Of a DNA stretch of 64,000 bases, positions 28,080 through 35,649 are shown in pieces. A program made the position numbers and the translations under genes. This DNA is from Campylobacter showae. Its GTDB lineage: Bacteria > Campylobacterota > Campylobacteria > Campylobacterales > Campylobacteraceae. Below the pieces are notes generated by a model, which was given only the letters and a program-made list of their open reading frames with translations, was not told the origin of the DNA and made no database searches. Position 1 is the first letter of the stretch. Each line of letters begins with the position of its first letter. Location of the stretch: positions 1,550,001-1,614,000 of the forward strand of contig NZ_UWOK01000001.1 in NCBI RefSeq assembly GCF_900573985.1. The letters are read 5' to 3'.

Positions 28080-28690
28080 ATTTGACGAGCTTCCGGGCGT
28101 ATGCGCCGCTAGTTTGCGGGTTAAATAAAGCCAAATTTGAAAACCCGCGCCGATCGCCTGTGCAAGGCGTTCGCGGGTTCCTGGCAAATTTAATCAAATT
28201 TGCGCTCTTTGCTATTTTTAAACTGCAAGCATGAGTGCCATACCTAAATACGGCAAAAACCGAATCGAAAACAAAGCCCAAAATCGCAGTGTCAATAACC
28301 GCATAGCAAAAATTTCGCCATTAAAATAGACTAGACTCGCTGCGGTTTTCATAAATTTGTAATCTTTGCTAAAACCGCTAAAATCACGAGCAAAACGCCA
28401 AACGTCGCTGCGATATTTGGTGCCGCAAAGCCAAAATCGCGCCCGCGTCAAATTTGATAAAAACGGCGCCAAGGCTAGCAAGATAAACCAGGCATAGATG
28501 TAGTACGCAGACGCGCCAAACGCGCTCAAGACAAAAAAACGACCCCTATAAAATTAGCGCGCCGACCGTAGATTTTTGTATGCTTTTTACAAATTTACGA
28601 CTAGCTTTAACGCTCGGCGCTATCTTGCCTAGATTGCGGTTTATCGTTAAATTTTATCGCTAGCGGCTCGGGCGTTTTACGGCGTCAAAT
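28080..28690. other. 611-bp low-density region with hairpin and decayed ORF
   Basis: The region contains no intact gene that I can support. At 28141-28178 there is a two-tier hairpin: outer arms AACCCGCG and CGCGGGTT, inner arms CGCCT and AGGCG. On the minus strand it is followed by TTTTC, a weak terminator-like tail. The rest is covered mainly by the decayed membrane ORF annotated separately. Confidence 0.5.
28218..28529 (-). pseudogene. Possible decayed membrane protein gene
   Basis: The open frame of 103 codons starts from a TTG and begins with a convincing membrane helix (SAYYIYAWFILLALAPFL). From about 28440 it turns into a non-membrane-like sequence. In the next frame the same DNA reads PNIAATFGVLLVILAVLAKI, a second plausible helix. 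Further on, a third frame reads AVIDTAILGFVFDSVFAVF, which resembles the first helix of RDD-type proteins. The pattern fits one or two small membrane genes broken by frameshifts. It could equally be chance hydrophobicity. Confidence 0.3.
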
Positions 28691-29173
28691 TTAGCTTTTG
28701 ATCTCATCGTCAAAAAGCTCATGGACGTCCAGCCAAAAGCTTTCGGGCATAAAAATCGGCGAGTCCAAAATCTCCAGCAAACCATCCCTAAAAGATAAAA
28801 ACTCCACAACTCTTTGGAGTCCGTCAACGGTTTTTAGGCTCATGTCCGCTAGCCGCAGAACCTTTACGAGCTGCATTATATCGGCCGCCCACTCGGCAAA
28901 CGCCAAAAACCGCGAATCGTCCGAAAACGTAAAACACGCCGTAGCCTGCTCGCTAAGTAAAATTTGCTCAATCTCGCCGCTTTGGCTAAATTTTACGTTT
29001 TCGCGCTCGCTTTCTTCGTGCTTCAAATTTAAACCTTGTGCCTCAGCGCTCGCGTAAAGCCGTAGCTCGCCCAAACTCGGCGCGCCCATGGCTATCTCAT
29101 AACCTTCAAATTCCGCGCTAAATTTATCGTCCGCGCTGCACTCTTTCGCGCTGTAATTCCAAGCAGAAGCCAT
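28691..29173 (-). CDS. Unknown 160-aa acidic protein
   Basis: Not recognised. An acidic soluble protein with no signal peptide or membrane helix. It is rich in Glu, Ser, Leu and Ala, with a likely helical C-terminal half (MQLVKVLRLADMSLKTVDGL). It ends in FWLDVHELFDDEIKS. The ATG at 29173 has AGGAAAT upstream, and a 15-bp tandem array begins ten bases upstream of the start. The neighbouring 96-aa gene has a similar acidic, cysteine-containing character, and both look like orphan accessory genes. An immunity- or stress-type role would be a guess. Confidence 0.6.
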   Translation of the reverse strand: MASAWNYSAKECSADDKFSAEFEGYEIAMGAPSLGELRLYASAEAQGLNLKHEESERENVKFSQSGEIEQILLSEQATACFTFSDDSRFLAFAEWAADIMQLVKVLRLADMSLKTVDGLQRVVEFLSFRDGLLEILDSPIFMPESFWLDVHELFDDEIKS

Positions 29174-29182
29174 TTATTTCCT

Positions 29183-29373
29183 TTCAAATTTATTTAGTTC
29201 AAATTTATTTAGTTCAAATTTATTTAGTTCAAATTTATTTAGTTCAAATTTATTTAGTTCAAATTTATTTAGTTCAAATTTATTTAGTTCAAATTTATTT
29301 AGTTCAAATTTATTTAGTTCAAATTTATTTAGTTCAAATTTATTTAGTTCAAATTTATTTAGTTCAAATTTAT
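29183..29373. repeat. 15-bp tandem repeat, 12 full units plus 11 bases
   Basis: The unit TTCAAATTTATTTAG repeats with no visible mismatch from 29183 to 29362, then an 11-base partial copy runs to 29373. Unit length is a multiple of three but the array is untranslated. It sits immediately upstream of the 160-aa gene, between its start and the 96-aa gene. Each unit contains the AAATTT core that is abundant in the window. Copy-number change by slippage would move upstream promoter elements relative to the start. Confidence 0.97.
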
Positions 29374-29406
29374 CCGCGCATTTTGCCTACGCCGCCGGAT
29401 AAAATC

Positions 29407-29697
29407 TCACAGTTCAAAATCAAAGCAGTAAAACTTATCGGCCTCGCTCCAAAGCTCCTCTAGCGAGCGTCCGTCTATCTGCGGCGCGATGTAGAGTTCT
29501 CGTAGCGTGGAGAAATACCGCTCGCCGCTCGCGTTTGTGCCAAGCTCGTCCGAGCACCTTTGAAACGAGCAGCGATCGGCATAAGCGATGATCATGTATT
29601 CCTCGCCGCGCAGGCAAAAGCTAAGCTCGGGCTCTCCGCCATCGGCTACGCAATTTAGCAGCATTTGCTCGATAGTTTCAAATGAATATTTAGGCAT
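29407..29697 (-). CDS. Unknown 96-aa protein
   Basis: Not recognised. A small acidic soluble protein. It contains MLLNCVADGGEPELSF and CLRGEEYMIIAYADR, and ends DKFYCFDFEL, with four or five cysteines spread out and no CxxC pair. The strand matches the neighbouring hyp genes and the 160-aa gene, but gaps of 141 bp and more on each side suggest an independent unit. Size and composition are similar to small immunity-like or SMI1-like proteins, but no motif proves this. Confidence 0.5.
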   Translation of the reverse strand: MPKYSFETIEQMLLNCVADGGEPELSFCLRGEEYMIIAYADRCSFQRCSDELGTNASGERYFSTLRELYIAPQIDGRSLEELWSEADKFYCFDFEL

Positions 29698-29838
29698 TTG
29701 GCTTATTTTTAAATTTATCTAGGCGCGTTTTAGGGGGCAAATCAATAGTGTTTCGTCAAATTTGCCGCATTTTTGGAAACAAATTTTAAAAATCGCTCAA
29801 ATTTAAGCAGCGAATTTGAGCTAAAATTTGCGGCAAAA

Positions 29839-30180
29839 TCACCGCATCTCAAGGCGCATGAGGTGCATATCCTCGCCGCCCGTGACCTCGAGCTCCTGTG
29901 AACCGCAAACCGGGCAAGTAAAGTCGTTTTCGCTAAGCTCGCCGCTAAAGCCGCAGCTTTTGCACTCCACGGCGACGTTTTGCACGATGATTGCAAGCTC
30001 GGCATTTTCGCAGATCGTGCCCGCTTTATAAACCTCAAACGCGCTTTCTAGATAGTGAGGCTCGACGCCGCTTAGCCGCCCGATACGCACCTCAAGGCGC
30101 ACGACCTCTTTCGCGCCGTTTGCGGCGGCGTTTTTCTCGCAAAGCGCGACTAGGCTTTGCACTATGCTTAGTTCGTGCAT
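29839..30180 (-). CDS. hypA: Hydrogenase nickel-insertion protein HypA
   Basis: Nickel metallochaperone for [NiFe]-hydrogenase (and, in Helicobacter, urease) maturation, 113 aa. It begins MHELSIVQSL, whose His2 is the nickel ligand. The zinc site has two pairs, CKSC and CPVC. It works with HypB. It is the last hyp gene in the run, separated from hypE by 145 bp, so it may have its own promoter. Confidence 0.95.
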   Translation of the reverse strand: MHELSIVQSLVALCEKNAAANGAKEVVRLEVRIGRLSGVEPHYLESAFEVYKAGTICENAELAIIVQNVAVECKSCGFSGELSENDFTCPVCGSQELEVTGGEDMHLMRLEMR

Positions 30181-30325
30181 CGACTTGCCTCGCTTGCAAA
30201 CGGAGCGGGTTTTATTTGCACGGACGCGCCCATGACGTAAATTTGATAAATTTTGCGAGCCCGCTCTCGTGTTGTTTGAGCCTCAAAAGTCAATGAGATT
30301 AAATTTGATCTATCCATTGCTGTGC

Positions 30326-31375
30326 CTAGCATATTCGAGGCAATAGCTCGCCCTTTGGCGCTTCTAAAAAGCGCTTCGAGCCGTATGCGTTTTGCAAGAT
30401 GACGCGGCCGTTTGCGGCGCCCAAAATCTCGCCGATCAAAGCTGCATTAGTGTCAAATTTGCGTAAAATCTCAAGTGTGCGCGCCTCGTCTTTTTCATCG
30501 ACGGCTAGCACAAAGGTGCCCTCGTTAGCTAGCTCATAAGGCTCAAAGCCAAATAGCTCGCAAACACCCGTCACTTCGTCGCTGACCTTGATATCCTCCT
30601 CGCGCAAGAGGATGTCTAGGCCGCTAAATTTCGCCCATTCGTTTAGCACCGCCGAGAGTCCGCCGCGCGTTGCGTCGCGCATACAAAGAGGCTTTACGCC
30701 GCCTTCTATCAGTGCCTTTACCGCGCCCACTAGCGCCTTGCAGTCGCTTTTTAGCTCGCTTTGCAGATCAAGCTCCTCGCGGCTAGCCAGCACCACCGCG
30801 CCGTGCCTGCCCACGTCGCCCGAGATCAGGATCTTAGCGCCCGCGCGCAGGCTTTTTAGCTCCACGCCCTCGCAGATGATCTCGCCGATACCGCTCGTGT
30901 TGATAAAAATTTTATCGCATTTGCCGCGCGGTACGACCTTGGTATCGCCGCAGACGATTTGCACGCCGCTTTCGCGAGCGACGGCGGCTAGCGAGCCTAG
31001 CACGCGCTCTAGCTCGGCTATTTCCAGCCCCTCCTCAACGATGAGCGCACAGCTTAGGTACTTTGCCTCAGCACCCACCATAGCTAGGTCGTTTATCGTG
31101 CCGCATGCTGCAATCTTGCCGATGTCGCCGCCGTTAAAAAATATCGGCGTAACCACGAAACTATCGGTGCTAAAGGCAAGTTTGCCGTTAAATTTGGGCG
31201 CCGAATTTGCCGAGTCGCCAGCATTTTTGTCTGTGCGAAAATCGCTAAAATTTAGTATCGCGCTATCGTTGCTCTCTCGTAAAATTTCATTATCGAATAT
31301 CCTAAAAATCGTCTCGTTTATGAGCGAGTTCATTTCCTCGCCGCCGCCGCCGTGGCTTAGCATTATCTTGCTCAA
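30326..31375 (-). CDS. hypE: Hydrogenase maturation protein HypE
   Basis: Dehydrates a C-terminal thiocarbamate to thiocyanate, providing cyanide ligands for the hydrogenase iron, 349 aa. The N-terminus SKIMLSHGGGGEEMNSLI is typical. The C-terminus ends LLPRIC with the essential terminal cysteine. ACGTINDLAMVGA and MRDATRGGLSAVLNEW form the AIR-synthase-like ATP site. GAGGAGG lies five bases upstream of a TTG at 31375, favouring that start over the in-frame ATG at 31363. It begins 12 bp after hypD. Confidence 0.96.
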   Translation of the reverse strand: MSKIMLSHGGGGEEMNSLINETIFRIFDNEILRESNDSAILNFSDFRTDKNAGDSANSAPKFNGKLAFSTDSFVVTPIFFNGGDIGKIAACGTINDLAMVGAEAKYLSCALIVEEGLEIAELERVLGSLAAVARESGVQIVCGDTKVVPRGKCDKIFINTSGIGEIICEGVELKSLRAGAKILISGDVGRHGAVVLASREELDLQSELKSDCKALVGAVKALIEGGVKPLCMRDATRGGLSAVLNEWAKFSGLDILLREEDIKVSDEVTGVCELFGFEPYELANEGTFVLAVDEKDEARTLEILRKFDTNAALIGEILGAANGRVILQNAYGSKRFLEAPKGELLPRIC

Positions 31376-31387
31376 ATTTGCCTCCTC

Positions 31388-32485
31388 TTAGCCCGCGCTT
31401 TTGACGTCGCCGTATTTGTAGTATGCCGCGCATGCGCCTTCGCTCGAGACCATGCACGAGCCCACCGGGGTTTTTGGCGTGCAGGCTTTGGCGAAAATTT
31501 TGCAGTCAAAAGGCTTTGCTCGCCCGCGTAAAATTTCAGGGCAGATACAGGCCTTGCTCTCGCCTTTGCTTTGCACGCTACAGTCAAATTTGACCCTCGC
31601 GTCAAGCTCGGCGTACTCGGGGCGCAGCTTCATACCGCTTTGCGCGATCACGCCAAGACCGCGCCACGAAAAATCGCACGGTTCGAAAAACTCCTCTATG
31701 AGCGCCTTTGCTTTTTGATTGCCCTCGCGCGTGACGACTCTTGCGTATTCGTTATAGACCTCGTGCGTGCCCGCGTTTTGCTGGCGGACGAGGTTTAGGA
31801 TGCCGTCCATCAGATCAAGCGGCTCAAATCCGCTAACCGCGATAGGTTTTTTATACTCGGCTGCGATGCTCTCGTAAATGCCGTATCCCGTGATCACACT
31901 CACATGGCTAGGTCCCAAAAACGCGTCGATCTTTACGTCTTTATCATTTAGGATCGCTCGCACGGGTGCCGGGACCGTAACGTGATTTATATGGAAAAAT
32001 AGATTTTTTAGCCCGAGTTCTAGCGTCTTTTGCACCAAATTTGCGCTCATAGGCGTCGTCGTCTCAAACCCGATCGCAAAAAATATCACGCTCTTTTCGG
32101 GATTTTCGCGCGCGATTTTGATACAGTCTAGCGGACTATATAGTGCTCTGATGTCGCAACCTTCGCCGCGCAGCTTTTGCAGGCTGGTGTTTGAGCCCGG
32201 GACTCTTAGCATATCGGCTAGAGTGCACAGGATAGTGCTGGGCATCTGGGCTAGCTTGATAGCTTCGTCGATGCGGCTTCTTGGCATCACGCACACAGGA
32301 CAGCCGGGGCCGTGGACGAAATTTATATGTTCGCCCACTAGCTGCGGCAGGCCAAATTTCATGATCGAGTGCGTGTGTCCGCCGCAAATTTCCATGATAT
32401 TTAGCGGTTTTATGCTCTCTTTTTTTATGAGTTTTGAAAGCGCTAAAATAAGCTCTTTATCGCGAAAGTCATTGATTAGATTCAC
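31388..32485 (-). CDS. hypD: Hydrogenase maturation protein HypD
   Basis: [4Fe-4S] scaffold protein assembling the Fe(CN)2CO group with HypC, 365 aa. Key motifs are EICGGHTHSIMKFGL, HGPGCPVCVMPRSRIDEA, and FAIGFETTTPMSA, with C-terminal cluster cysteines in KACICPEILRG and the last segments. The start is a GTG overlapping the hypC stop as GTGA. Confidence 0.96.
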   Translation of the reverse strand: MNLINDFRDKELILALSKLIKKESIKPLNIMEICGGHTHSIMKFGLPQLVGEHINFVHGPGCPVCVMPRSRIDEAIKLAQMPSTILCTLADMLRVPGSNTSLQKLRGEGCDIRALYSPLDCIKIARENPEKSVIFFAIGFETTTPMSANLVQKTLELGLKNLFFHINHVTVPAPVRAILNDKDVKIDAFLGPSHVSVITGYGIYESIAAEYKKPIAVSGFEPLDLMDGILNLVRQQNAGTHEVYNEYARVVTREGNQKAKALIEEFFEPCDFSWRGLGVIAQSGMKLRPEYAELDARVKFDCSVQSKGESKACICPEILRGRAKPFDCKIFAKACTPKTPVGSCMVSSEGACAAYYKYGDVKSAG

Positions 32486-32796
32486 GCTTTTTCCTTTGCG
32501 TCAGGCTCGTTTGCCGCCTCTTGCATGGCGCTTAGTCCCGCGTCGCCTTCGTCCGCGCCGATCTGGCCGCTTTGCATATCTTTGGCGATTTGGCGGTAGA
32601 TTTCGATGCTTTCTAGCGCAAATTTCGTATCGATTTTTTCCATCGCGTAGCCGACGTGGATGAGTACGTATTCGCCCACGGCTACGGGCTCGGCGATAAG
32701 ATCAAGGCTCACGCGGCGACTCACGCCTAGCGTCTCTACGATAGCGACGTTATCTTCGTCGATTGAGACCACTTTTGACGGGATTGAGAGGCACAT
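32482..32796 (-). CDS. hypC: Hydrogenase maturation chaperone HypC
   Basis: Small chaperone binding HypD and the hydrogenase large-subunit precursor, 104 aa. The essential N-terminal cysteine is in MCLSIPSKVVSID. GEYVLIHVGYAMEKID matches the family core. The C-terminal about 25 residues are an acidic, Ala-rich tail beyond the usual ~75-80 aa length. It overlaps hypB by one base and hypD by four. Confidence 0.95.
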   Translation of the reverse strand: MCLSIPSKVVSIDEDNVAIVETLGVSRRVSLDLIAEPVAVGEYVLIHVGYAMEKIDTKFALESIEIYRQIAKDMQSGQIGADEGDAGLSAMQEAANEPDAKEKA

Positions 32797-33602
32797 TATC
32801 TTAGCTCTTTTTTAAATTTTAAGAAATTTAGCCACTTCTCCATACCCTCGCCCGTTTTTGCGTCAAGCTCGATGACATCAACTTTTGGATTTAGTTTGCG
32901 AGCCTCTTTGACGACTTTTTTTACGTCAAATTCAAAATGCGGCAACAGCGAAGTTTTGGTTATCACGATGAGATCGGCGGCGCGAAACATGACTGGGTAT
33001 TTAGCTACCTTGTCGTCGCCTTCAGGTACCGAGAGCAGCACGACGTTAAAGTGCGAGCCCACGTCGTAGCTAGCCGGGCAAACGAGGTTGCCGACGTTTT
33101 CAACAAAAACTATATCAAGGCCCTCTAGCGGCAGATGATGAAGCCCCTCGTGCACCATAAAGGCATCGAGATGACATGCCTGCCCGGTCGTGATCTGATG
33201 GGCTTTGCCGCCTGCTTTTATTATGCGGTCGGCGTCTTGGTTGGTTTCTAGATCGCCTTCGACGACGCCGATTTTAAATTTACCGCTTTTTATCGTGGCT
33301 TCAAGAAGCGTGGTTTTTCCGCTGCCGGGGCTGCTCATGAGATTTACGCATAAAATCCCGTGCTCATCCAAATGCACGCGGTTGTGCGCCGCCTCTTCGT
33401 CGTTTTGGGATAAAATTTTCGTTATCACCTCGACCGTTTTGCTCTCGTTTAGCGCAGGGTGCGCGTGGCCGTGACTATGCTCGTGAGCCGCGCCGTGTCC
33501 GTGCTCGGCGCCGTGATCGTGAGCGTGCGAGTGAGTCGTACCGTCCGCGTGAGTGTGGGCGTGATCGTGCCCGCCCAGCGAGCATCCGCAATCTTTACAC
33601 AT
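32796..33602 (-). CDS. hypB: Hydrogenase nickel-insertion GTPase HypB
   Basis: GTPase delivering nickel, about 268 aa. MCKDCGCSLGGHDHAH holds the high-affinity CxxCGC nickel site. A histidine-rich stretch runs to about residue 45 and may store nickel. The P-loop is GSPGSGKTTLLE, followed by the metal-binding GQACHLDAFM and the guanine motif ITKTSLL. I choose the ATG at 33602, preceded by AAGGAGA, over an upstream TTG at 33620. It heads hypBCDE. Confidence 0.96.
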   Translation of the reverse strand: MCKDCGCSLGGHDHAHTHADGTTHSHAHDHGAEHGHGAAHEHSHGHAHPALNESKTVEVITKILSQNDEEAAHNRVHLDEHGILCVNLMSSPGSGKTTLLEATIKSGKFKIGVVEGDLETNQDADRIIKAGGKAHQITTGQACHLDAFMVHEGLHHLPLEGLDIVFVENVGNLVCPASYDVGSHFNVVLLSVPEGDDKVAKYPVMFRAADLIVITKTSLLPHFEFDVKKVVKEARKLNPKVDVIELDAKTGEGMEKWLNFLKFKKELR

Positions 33603-33632
33603 TTTATTTCTCCTTAGCAATTTTTTGGGATT

Positions 33633-33638
33633 ATTATA
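33633..33638 (-). promoter_or_regulatory. Putative -10 box of hypBCDE
   Basis: The minus strand reads TATAAT, 31 bp upstream of the hypB ATG, giving a predicted leader of about 24 bases that contains the AAGGAGA site. Confidence 0.5.
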
Positions 33639-33746
33639 CTCTTAGATGTTAAAATCCCGCTTTAGTTTCATACCTTGCGGATATTATTTCGTTGCGTTTT
33701 ATTTATATTTTGAGATTTTTATGATAGCGGCGAGGGGTTAAAATTT

Positions 33747-33762
33747 GACTCAAATTTGAGTC
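33747..33762. repeat. 16-bp perfect palindrome with AAATTT core
   Basis: GACTCAAATTTGAGTC sits in the 236-bp gap between hypB and the GDYXXLXY gene, followed at once by another CAAATTTG. The rest of the gap holds the hypB promoter and a GGCTAA/TTAGCC hairpin around 33783-33808, with no gene visible. Confidence 0.6.
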
Positions 33763-33838
33763 GCGTCAAATTTGACGGCTCAGGCTAAATTTAACTTCAG
33801 ATTAGCCTAGTCAAATTTAGCCCTCTTTGCCGATAAAT

Positions 33839-34366
33839 TTAATGTCCGCGAGACTCGCCCGCGTTTGGTTTTTCTAGCACGATATCTTTGATACGAGCTT
33901 TGCCGTTATCCATCACGCTGATGACGGCGGTGGCGTTAAACTCCATCATATCTCGCTCCATATGCTGCGCCTTTTTAGGCGGCATGAAAAAGGCCTCGAT
34001 GCCGAAATTTGCGGTATTATAATCAACCCTGCCCGCTAAAAACGTACCGCCGCTAGGCCGCTCGAAGCTATATCTATCAAATTTATATTTGCCGTCTTTG
34101 TCCTGCTTTAAAACGGCGTAAATTTTTGTGCCGTGCAGCTGCTGTCTTTTGCTCAAATTCGAGTCTCTTTTGTCCAGCTCGTAAACGCCCGCAAAGCCGT
34201 AGCTAAGATGCACGTAATCGCCGCGAAACATATCGCGCGGATCGTAAAGCGTAGTTTGCAGCAAGATCTCTTTGCCAAAATATATCGGCGCATACGCATA
34301 CGCAAGCATCGCGATCACGGCTAAAATTTGAAATACCGCGGTGGCAAAAATCAGCTTTAGTTTCAT
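33839..34366 (-). CDS. GDYXXLXY domain protein
   Basis: Membrane-anchored protein of 175 aa. One N-terminal helix (ATAVFQILAVIAMLAYAYA) is followed by a periplasmic domain with the defining motif GDYVHLSY. Proteins of this family are usually encoded beside DUF2157 membrane proteins, as here, and their function is not established. The ATG overlaps the upstream gene's stop (ATGA). Its link to the surrounding hydrogenase genes is unclear. Confidence 0.85.
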   Translation of the reverse strand: MKLKLIFATAVFQILAVIAMLAYAYAPIYFGKEILLQTTLYDPRDMFRGDYVHLSYGFAGVYELDKRDSNLSKRQQLHGTKIYAVLKQDKDGKYKFDRYSFERPSGGTFLAGRVDYNTANFGIEAFFMPPKKAQHMERDMMEFNATAVISVMDNGKARIKDIVLEKPNAGESRGH

Positions 34367-35646
34367 CTCGCGCTCCTTTTTTTAGAGATCCTAGACACGC
34401 CGAGCACCACCAGCGCAAATACCAAAAACAGCGCGCTAGCACTGACGTAATCGCCAACCAGATCGACATATCGCACGAACGCCACCCAAAAGATGAGCGC
34501 GATGCCAAATTTCATATTATTTTGCTTGATAAGAGCGACCGCGACGCAAACGCCGATGAGCGAAAACACGCCCTCCTCGTAGCCCGCAAACGCGTCTAAG
34601 ATAAACGGTAGCGCCAGTAAAAGCGCTCCGACTGTTGCGGCGGCATATTTTTTAAAGTAAAACGCAAGCCCCAAAGATACCGCGCAAAATGCGGCAAATA
34701 GAGCTCCAAACACGCTTTTTAAAAACGTAACCCCGTTTAAAACATTTTCGTAGTTCTGGGCACCGTAAGACCACGGACGCGAAAAATGCAAATCCTCGTA
34801 AAGCGACATATCAAAGCACAAGATGCCCGCACCGCAGACGATACCGATGTTTTTAAGGTAAAACGCGAGTTCAAATTTGCCCGCCCTCTCAAATAAAAAC
34901 GAAACGCAAACGGCGAGCAAGCAGTAGCTAAGAGCAAAAAAATGAACGCCATAAAACGCGTCGTCCACGCGCAAATCAGCTAGAAAATACCTCTCGTAAA
35001 GCACGAAAGAAACGATATAAGCAAACACGCTCGCAAAAAGCGCGCCCGTAAGTAGCCGCGAATCATCGCGCCAAAGCACCGCAGCCGAAGCTACTATAAA
35101 CAGCAAAAATCCGTGCGAAACGCCGCTAAACTCAAACTCCATCAAAAACCAAACAAGCCCCAAAACAAGAGCCTGTAGCGTGATGATGGACTTGCGCGTA
35201 GCAAGCCCGAGCGCCAAAGCTCCGACCGCCCACAGCAGCACGCCGTTAGGCATACGCTCGCCTAGATGGTAAATTTGCGCGACTAAAACGATCGCCGCGC
35301 CGTAGCAAAAGTTACCCAGAAAAAACAGCGTCGTAGCCTGCGTCTCTTTGCCGTTTTTCTGTGCCCAAACTCCGCTAAAATTTACCGCCGCAAGTATGCC
35401 AAGCACGATGATCAGCCTTAGCGCGCGCGGCAACTCTTCCCAGTTTGCGCCGACCAAAGTAAATAGCGAAAGCGCCAAAAACAGATACGCTACGAGCTTT
35501 AGTATAAAGCTTCGCCGCTCGTTTGCGCCCGATAAATCTATATCGTATCTAGCCGCTATCTTGCGTGCCACCTCGTCGCTTATCAGCCCTTCTTCTCGCC
35601 ACTTCGCAAGCTCGTCTGCGAGAAAATTTTTATGAAATATCATCAT
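34363..35646 (-). CDS. DUF2157/DUF4401-type polytopic membrane protein
   Basis: Membrane protein of 427 aa. The soluble N-terminal segment (ELAKWREEGLISDEVARKIA) is the DUF2157 signature. About 11-12 hydrophobic helices follow, with the conserved ANWEELPRALRLIIVLGI early in the membrane part. It pairs with the GDYXXLXY gene and lies 3 bp downstream of nhaA, so the three appear co-transcribed. Function unknown; the association with nhaA suggests a role at the membrane under ionic stress, but that is only inference. Confidence 0.82.
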   Translation of the reverse strand: MMIFHKNFLADELAKWREEGLISDEVARKIAARYDIDLSGANERRSFILKLVAYLFLALSLFTLVGANWEELPRALRLIIVLGILAAVNFSGVWAQKNGKETQATTLFFLGNFCYGAAIVLVAQIYHLGERMPNGVLLWAVGALALGLATRKSIITLQALVLGLVWFLMEFEFSGVSHGFLLFIVASAAVLWRDDSRLLTGALFASVFAYIVSFVLYERYFLADLRVDDAFYGVHFFALSYCLLAVCVSFLFERAGKFELAFYLKNIGIVCGAGILCFDMSLYEDLHFSRPWSYGAQNYENVLNGVTFLKSVFGALFAAFCAVSLGLAFYFKKYAAATVGALLLALPFILDAFAGYEEGVFSLIGVCVAVALIKQNNMKFGIALIFWVAFVRYVDLVGDYVSASALFLVFALVVLGVSRISKKRSAR

Positions 35647-35649
35647 TTT

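Noticed and set aside
28141..28178. Terminator for the AsmA-like gene
   Set aside because: The hairpin is strong but has no T-tract on the plus strand, so I list it only as a hairpin.
29183..29373. CRISPR array
   Set aside because: The 15-bp units are directly contiguous with no spacers and no cas genes are nearby.
30588..31391. 267-aa plus-strand open frame
   Set aside because: Fully antisense to hypE, with Ser/Pro/Arg-rich shadow composition and no ribosome-binding site.
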